Origin: Gilvimarinus polysaccharolyticus
GTDB lineage: Bacteria; Pseudomonadota; Gammaproteobacteria; Pseudomonadales; Cellvibrionaceae
Assembly: GCF_001187555.1 (NCBI RefSeq)
Contig: NZ_LFIJ01000001.1
Span: forward strand, 176,307-240,306
DNA length: 64,000 nt
Direction of reading: 5' to 3'
A program made the position numbers and the translations under genes. The notes beneath the pieces were generated by a model, which worked only from the letters and a program-made list of their open reading frames with translations, did no database searches and was not told the DNA's origin. How positions within the stretch are numbered: position 1 is the first letter of the stretch; every line of letters starts with the position of its first letter. Positions 59,629 to 64,000 of the stretch are shown in pieces.

Positions 59629-60741
59629 TTAGTTATTTAGTAGTGCTTTAACCCATGATAGTTCGCGCGCAATACTTTCACTGACCCTGTCGGTACGTAG
59701 ATGTTTAGGGATAGCCGCGAAGCTGTATGTTTCAACTTCTAGAGGGATATCTTGGTTTAGCCGCGGTAACAAGTCACGTAAAAAATCCTGTGTAGTGCCA
59801 CACTCGCCGAGATGCTCGAGAAAAATAGGCACATGAAAATGCACTCGACACTCATCAAAGTACTGGCCTTGTTGCAGTGCTGTTTTAAAATCGGATAGGT
59901 CAGTAAAGCGGTATAAACTATTAGTGTGTTGGCACTGCGCAACGGCTTGATGTAAGTATACGGGCTCATCAAAATTAAGCAGGTTATACATTTCACTGCC
60001 GCTTGCTTTAAGTGCACTAGATACTTGGACTTTCCCGATAGGGATATTGGCGTCGGTTAATCGCTGTAAGCAATCTTGAGCATCTTCAAACTCTACCGCC
60101 TGATGACAGCAGTCAAAGCATAGTCCAACATGTTTGTGTAGTCGCTCGGGTAAGCCCAGGCGTTTAAAAAAGCTGATGGCTTCATCAGTGGTTTCAAGCA
60201 CGCACATAGGCTCGGGCTCAAGTGCGAGCACAAGTAAAATACCGGTTTGTTGCTGCAGTTGGTAATAGTGCTCGGCAACCTCGCGGATGTTTGTGCAGAC
60301 GACGTCCCACTCCTCATCGATGGCGCTATTAAAGGCGGGCTTAAACGCAATAGGAACCGTCGAAATAGAAATACGTTTAGTGCTCGGCTCAAGTTTTACC
60401 GCCAGATCCCCCAAACGTTTGCTGTAATCGACTCGTTCGCGGGTGCGCCAGTCGGGCAAATAGACTTGTTCTTTTACTCGACTATTGTGAAACGTGCCGT
60501 AGGGAAACCCATTGATGGTCAGCAGGTAACAATTGTGTTGTTCGCACCAAGCGCGAAATTCGGCAATGGCGTTGTCGTCAGCCTCTAGTGCCGCTTGCTG
60601 GGCAATGCGTAGCCCCAGTGGGAATGGGGCGTTGGAGTTAAGACGTTGTTTTACCTCTAGGGCGTGGCTGTCCAAGTTGTGCATGACATCAAGCCAGTGC
60701 TCACCGGGGTGAATGTTGCTGCAGTAGGTCAGCTCGGCCAT
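59629..60741 (-). CDS. eboE: TIM-barrel metabolite traffic protein EboE
   Basis: A 370-residue xylose-isomerase-like TIM barrel. I prefer the ATG at 60741 (MAELTYCSNIHPGEHW) to the longer in-frame start at 60768. The family start CSNIHPGEHW and metal-site residues around LALEPEPMCVLET and LCFDCCHQAVEFED are visible. It overlaps eboD by 13 nt. EboE is one of the conserved ebo proteins required for precursor transport in Nostoc; the reaction is unknown. Confidence 0.92.
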   Translation of the reverse strand: MAELTYCSNIHPGEHWLDVMHNLDSHALEVKQRLNSNAPFPLGLRIAQQAALEADDNAIAEFRAWCEQHNCYLLTINGFPYGTFHNSRVKEQVYLPDWRTRERVDYSKRLGDLAVKLEPSTKRISISTVPIAFKPAFNSAIDEEWDVVCTNIREVAEHYYQLQQQTGILLVLALEPEPMCVLETTDEAISFFKRLGLPERLHKHVGLCFDCCHQAVEFEDAQDCLQRLTDANIPIGKVQVSSALKASGSEMYNLLNFDEPVYLHQAVAQCQHTNSLYRFTDLSDFKTALQQGQYFDECRVHFHVPIFLEHLGECGTTQDFLRDLLPRLNQDIPLEVETYSFAAIPKHLRTDRVSESIARELSWVKALLNN

Positions 60742-61892
60742 GTGCCCCCCAGCAAGTATTGGCGGCAACGCTCCATAAGCTTGTGATCAATAGTATCGAC
60801 CTCTTGCGCTGCGCCTTCGCGGGTGAGCAAGGTAATGCACAATCGGCCACCTAAGTGCTCACGAAAATCTTGCAGAGCTTTGTTAATGTCCAGCGATTCA
60901 AGTGCGCTATGGGTTAAGGTAAAACCAACGCCCTCTAGGGTGGTGCGAATACGATTGAGGCTGTCGAGTTCGATCATGCCGTTGAGGTACGAATAGAGCG
61001 AGTCGAGCGCAATGCCGATGGCGACGGCCTCGCCGTGACGCAATTCACTGGCCGAGATTTCCTCTAGCCGGTGCGCGCACCAGTGGCCAAAATCCAATGG
61101 CCGGGCGCTGCCTTGTTCAAACGGATCGCCGCTGGTGCGAATATGGTTTAAGTGTAACTCGGCGCAGCGGGTAATCATGTATTCGGTGGGTTTGGGGTTA
61201 AATGCGGCCAAACCTTGGCGATTGTCGTGCAGCCAGCTAAAAAACTCGCCGTCGCGTATTAGTGCGACTTTAATGGCCTCGGCAATACCTGATACTCGAT
61301 CGCGCGGCGGCAGCGTGGTTAAAAAATCAAAATCGTTAATGACGGCAAAAGGTGCGGCAAAGGTGCCTAAATAGTTTTTTCGGCCGCGATAGTTGATGGC
61401 GTTTTTTACCCCAATACCGGCATCGTTTTGTGCCAGTACCGTGGTGGGCATACGAATTAGGCGAATACCGCGATGGGCGGTGGCCGCGGCATAACCGATG
61501 GCGTCGACTACGGCGCCGCCGCCAATCACCAAGGCAAAACTGTGCCGATCGATATTTTGGCTTTGGGTGCGTTGATAAAACTCGTCCACCTCGACCGGAT
61601 CCGATTTGCTGATTTCGCCACCGCGCACAATCAGAGGGGGCTCGATCAACTCCACTGTTGCACCGTGGGAGTTAGCATACAGCTGTAAGCGGTCGATGAT
61701 ATCGGGGTGTGCCGTCAACACGTTTTGGTCAATAACCGGCAGTACCCGATGCGGGCCGTCGCCGGCGCGCTGCAAAATGTCCCGAAGCAATGGGTTTTCG
61801 GGGGCGAGTGTATTCCGGTCAAAACAGACCGGAAACTGATACGTCATGGCAAAGCTTTGATCAATCTGCAACACGGAACACGCTCTTGTCAT
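60729..61892 (-). CDS. eboD: 3-dehydroquinate synthase-like protein EboD
   Basis: A 387-residue sugar-phosphate cyclase/DHQS-fold enzyme. The NAD-binding GGGAVVDAIGY and the metal ligands Glu (SGIAEAIKVALI) and His (ELRHGEAVAIG, DFGHWCAHRLEE) are present, plus LAQNDAGIGVKN. The ATG at 61892 overlaps the eboB stop by one base, but it has no ribosome site; a Met at 61847 (MTYQFPVCFDRN) is an alternative. A separate housekeeping aroB is expected elsewhere in the genome. Confidence 0.92.
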   Translation of the reverse strand: MTRACSVLQIDQSFAMTYQFPVCFDRNTLAPENPLLRDILQRAGDGPHRVLPVIDQNVLTAHPDIIDRLQLYANSHGATVELIEPPLIVRGGEISKSDPVEVDEFYQRTQSQNIDRHSFALVIGGGAVVDAIGYAAATAHRGIRLIRMPTTVLAQNDAGIGVKNAINYRGRKNYLGTFAAPFAVINDFDFLTTLPPRDRVSGIAEAIKVALIRDGEFFSWLHDNRQGLAAFNPKPTEYMITRCAELHLNHIRTSGDPFEQGSARPLDFGHWCAHRLEEISASELRHGEAVAIGIALDSLYSYLNGMIELDSLNRIRTTLEGVGFTLTHSALESLDINKALQDFREHLGGRLCITLLTREGAAQEVDTIDHKLMERCRQYLLGGTWPS

Positions 61893-62788
61893 TAATTTTT
61901 AACAGGCTCATCGACACGCGGCTGTTGGCCACGCAGTACGGAGTTGTCGCTGTAGGATTGTGATTGGTCGATGACGGCATCTTGCATAAGTGCCTCGACA
62001 TCGATTTGCCCCGATTGCGCATAAGCCGCAAGTGCGTTACCCCAGCAGGTTAGCTCAATGGCGGCGGGGTCGATGCCGCGCTCTTTCATTAAGTGGGCGG
62101 TTTTGGGGACCGACAGCGGATCGCTTACGCCCCAATCGGCCGAGCTGTCGACAATAATGCGCTCGGGGCCGTACTGGCGAACGATTTCGGTCATGCGCTC
62201 GGAGCCCATTTTGGTGTTGGGATAAATAGTAAAAGCGGCCCAAGCACCGGCATCTAACACGCTTTGCACGGTTTCTTCGTTATTGTGGTCGATTACCAAC
62301 TTGTGGGGCGGAACACCCATTTCGAGGGCGACATCAATACTGCGAATAACGCCGTTCTTTTTGTCACGGTGAGGTGAGTGTACCATCACCACCATATCGT
62401 GCTCGACGGCAAATTTAAGCTGTGCTTGGTAGATAAATTCTTCGGCTGGCGTGATTTCGTCGTAGCCAATCTCGCCGATGGCAACAACGCCTTCTTTCAG
62501 TGCAAAGTTGGGTAAAATCTCTAAAACCTCGCGGGCAAGCCCTTCGTTATTGGCCTCTTTAGAGTTAATGCCAATGGCGCAATAGTGGGCAATGCCAAAC
62601 TGCGACGCGCGAAAACGCTCCCAGCCGACTAGGCTTGAAAAATAATCGACAAAACTACCCACGTTAGTGCGCGGCTGGCCCAGCCAAAACGCGGGCTCGA
62701 TGACGGCGCGAATACCCGCGGCGGCCATGTTTTGGTAGTCATCAGTGGTGCGGCTGACCATATGAATATGCGGGTCAAAGAATTTCAT
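61892..62788 (-). CDS. eboB: TatD-family metal hydrolase EboB
   Basis: A 298-residue TatD-type hydrolase. Metal ligands are HxH in DPHIHMVSR, Glu in GEIGYDE, His in VHSPHRDK, His in VIDHNNEE and Asp in VDSSADWGVSD. Start and stop overlap with the neighbours (ATGA with eboA, TAATG with eboD), so it is tightly coupled. Related proteins are part of all ebo clusters. Confidence 0.93.
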   Translation of the reverse strand: MKFFDPHIHMVSRTTDDYQNMAAAGIRAVIEPAFWLGQPRTNVGSFVDYFSSLVGWERFRASQFGIAHYCAIGINSKEANNEGLAREVLEILPNFALKEGVVAIGEIGYDEITPAEEFIYQAQLKFAVEHDMVVMVHSPHRDKKNGVIRSIDVALEMGVPPHKLVIDHNNEETVQSVLDAGAWAAFTIYPNTKMGSERMTEIVRQYGPERIIVDSSADWGVSDPLSVPKTAHLMKERGIDPAAIELTCWGNALAAYAQSGQIDVEALMQDAVIDQSQSYSDNSVLRGQQPRVDEPVKN

Positions 62789-63696
62789 AGCTCACTCTCG
62801 CTGTTGTCGGTTACTAAATGGGCAAATTGAGTTTGATTAAGTTGACCACCCAAAGCCGCATCAATAGCGTGTGCGACTTGAATGTCTGACTCGGTTTCGG
62901 CTAGCTGTTGTACCGCCGTGTACTGCTCGGCGCGGGCTAAGCCGAGCACGATCGCGGAGCGGCTGCTGGCATCGGCGGTAGGCCATAGACACTCAGCTAA
63001 GGCACGGCTGCGCTCGGCGTGGCTGGATTCAAGGCATAACCATAAATCGTGGCTAATCACGCGGCCAGCACTGGCTCGCTCATCGGCTAGATCAAGTGCA
63101 ATACGGGTTAGTTCGGCGCTACGGCGCTCGTCTAACCCGATAACGCGATGCAGTGGCAGCTCTAAGAAAAGTGCCTTAATGACCAGCTGGTTCCAGCCGG
63201 TGGCGTCAAAATGTTTAACAGGGTAGGGGTTATCCAACGCCATCGCGCTAAATACGCTCACCATATTGCTGCGGCAGCCTTCACCCGCGCGCCAAACAAA
63301 TCGTTCGGCAGCCGGCAGTAGCGCTAACGCACGATACAGCGCACAGGTTTCGCCCTCGTCGGCATACACAAATAAAGACTCAAAGCTCTCTGTGAAGCTC
63401 GGCTCGGTTAAATCGTTGCGGGCACAGATCAGTGCCACCCGTAGCAGCTCCAGCAAATTCCAATGCTGTGGCGCCCAATCGGGGGCGGCGTTTTTGCAGG
63501 CTGCCAGCTCGGGCTCGCTAAGCGTAAGTGGTACTCGTTTGGCGTGGCGGCTAGCCATGGAGATAAGCGCGCTAAAGCGCGAGTGTTCGGCGCCGGCGGC
63601 TATCTCGCGTTGTGACTTTTGCCAAAAATCGAGGGCCGCGTCGCTAAGCCGTGGTTCTAGTAATTGCGCAAGTAGTATTATTGTTTGATCGGTCAT
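62785..63696 (-). CDS. eboA: EboA-domain protein
   Basis: A 303-residue all-helical protein, first gene of the ebo operon, divergent from djlA. It shows the EboA pattern of helical repeats (DYWAPQHWNLLELLRVALICARN-like central part and RAGEGCRSNMVSVFSAMALDNPYPVKHF, typical of EboA with NPYPxxHF). It ends with an ATGA overlap to eboB. Its role in the pathway is unknown. Confidence 0.9.
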   Translation of the reverse strand: MTDQTIILLAQLLEPRLSDAALDFWQKSQREIAAGAEHSRFSALISMASRHAKRVPLTLSEPELAACKNAAPDWAPQHWNLLELLRVALICARNDLTEPSFTESFESLFVYADEGETCALYRALALLPAAERFVWRAGEGCRSNMVSVFSAMALDNPYPVKHFDATGWNQLVIKALFLELPLHRVIGLDERRSAELTRIALDLADERASAGRVISHDLWLCLESSHAERSRALAECLWPTADASSRSAIVLGLARAEQYTAVQQLAETESDIQVAHAIDAALGGQLNQTQFAHLVTDNSESEL

Positions 63697-63903
63697 AGAA
63701 TTTCGCTACTTTGGTGAAGCGTCGATTATACGTAATCGCCCGAGGGTTATCGAGCTACGCGAGCAAATGCATGTTCTGTATGTGGTAACGGAGCCTGCAC
63801 TGTAAAGATATGTGGCTCAGATGTTAACGTCACGGAGTTCATCGGTGTTTGCTTAATAATGGTAAGCTTGCGCTTTATTAGCAATCTTATAGTCGAGGAC
63901 TGC

Positions 63904-64000
63904 ATGATCGGTAAGATAATGGGTGGCATATTGGGTTTTGTGGTTGGCGGGCCGTTACTGGCTATGCTGGGTGTGTTTATTGGCCATATGTTTGATAAAG
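63904..64000 (+). CDS. djlA: Co-chaperone DjlA, N-terminal part (runs off the window)
   Basis: The frame starts with an ATG 4 nt after GAGGA and reads MIGKIMGGILGFVVGGPLLA then MLGVFIGHMFDK. The Gly-rich transmembrane segment followed by IGHMFDK is the hallmark of DjlA, a membrane-anchored DnaJ-like co-chaperone with a TerB domain. Only 32 codons are in the window, so the J domain is not seen. It is divergent from eboA across 207 nt. Confidence 0.85.
   Translation, partial: MIGKIMGGILGFVVGGPLLAMLGVFIGHMFDK

Noticed and set aside
60729-61892. Housekeeping aroB
   Set aside because: The protein is DHQS-like but sits inside the ebo operon between eboB and eboE, so EboD is the better call; aroB normally lies next to aroK.
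1-64000. Insertion sequences or transposons
   Set aside because: No transposase or IS-like terminal inverted repeat pair with a gene between was recognised anywhere in the window.

Overview
The window looks like chromosome of a marine or plant-polymer-degrading gammaproteobacterium, most likely Cellvibrionaceae or a close relative. Three things suggest this: the Pseudomonas-type order carA-carB-greA-yhbY-ftsH-folP-glmM-tpiA-secG-tRNA-Leu, a lipoprotein GH10 glycosidase with a Pro/Glu-rich linker of the kind seen in Saccharophagus/Teredinibacter, and ordinary gammaproteobacterial versions of all core proteins. This is inference from gene content; no database was searched.

1-12.8 kb is core genome: the 5' part of a membrane protein gene (minus), carAB-greA, yhbY (minus), ftsH, folP, glmM, tpiA, secG and tRNA-Leu(GAG). 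rlmE, normally beside ftsH, is reduced to a short degenerate remnant at about 6.4-6.6 kb.

12.77-21.77 kb is a roughly 9-kb integrated element in the 3' end of tRNA-Leu. It carries a P4-type tyrosine integrase, an AlpA-like regulator, a P4-alpha-like primase/helicase (Toprim + DUF927), a three-gene minus-strand operon of unknown proteins, and an XRE repressor with a palindromic operator. GTAACGGGT iterons occur in two clusters, one on each side of the payload. No capsid, portal or conjugation genes are visible, so it resembles a phage satellite/PICI-like element or a small replicating island. A slightly degenerate copy of the tRNA end and shared GGGGGCAT sites mark the right end.

21.87-49.98 kb is a large pigment locus. 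The right half (32.3-50.0 kb, all plus) is an aryl polyene (APE/xanthomonadin-type) operon: chain-length factor, acyltransferases, two ACPs, aryl:ACP ligase, dehydratases, glycosyltransferase, aromatic amino acid ammonia-lyase, thioesterase, LolA-like carrier, MMPL exporter, halogenase-like flavoprotein, DUF3261 lipoprotein, ketosynthases and ketoreductase. The left half (21.9-31.9 kb) has dialkylresorcinol genes (darA, darB), a second KS/CLF/ACP set, a BtrH-like acyltransferase, an ABC exporter, two dehydratase-like proteins and an Sfp-type phosphopantetheinyl transferase. Together they predict an aryl polyene-dialkylresorcinol ester (flexirubin/arcuflavin-like).

50.0-57.4 kb holds a TSUP transporter, a DUF1501/DUF1800 pair, the GH10 lipoprotein and two small proteins (one DUF937). 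57.4-63.7 kb (minus) is a complete ebo cluster (eboA-B-D-E-F-C), a metabolite-trafficking locus. The window ends in the first codons of djlA. The usual rimP-nusA-infB genes do not follow tRNA-Leu anywhere in the window.
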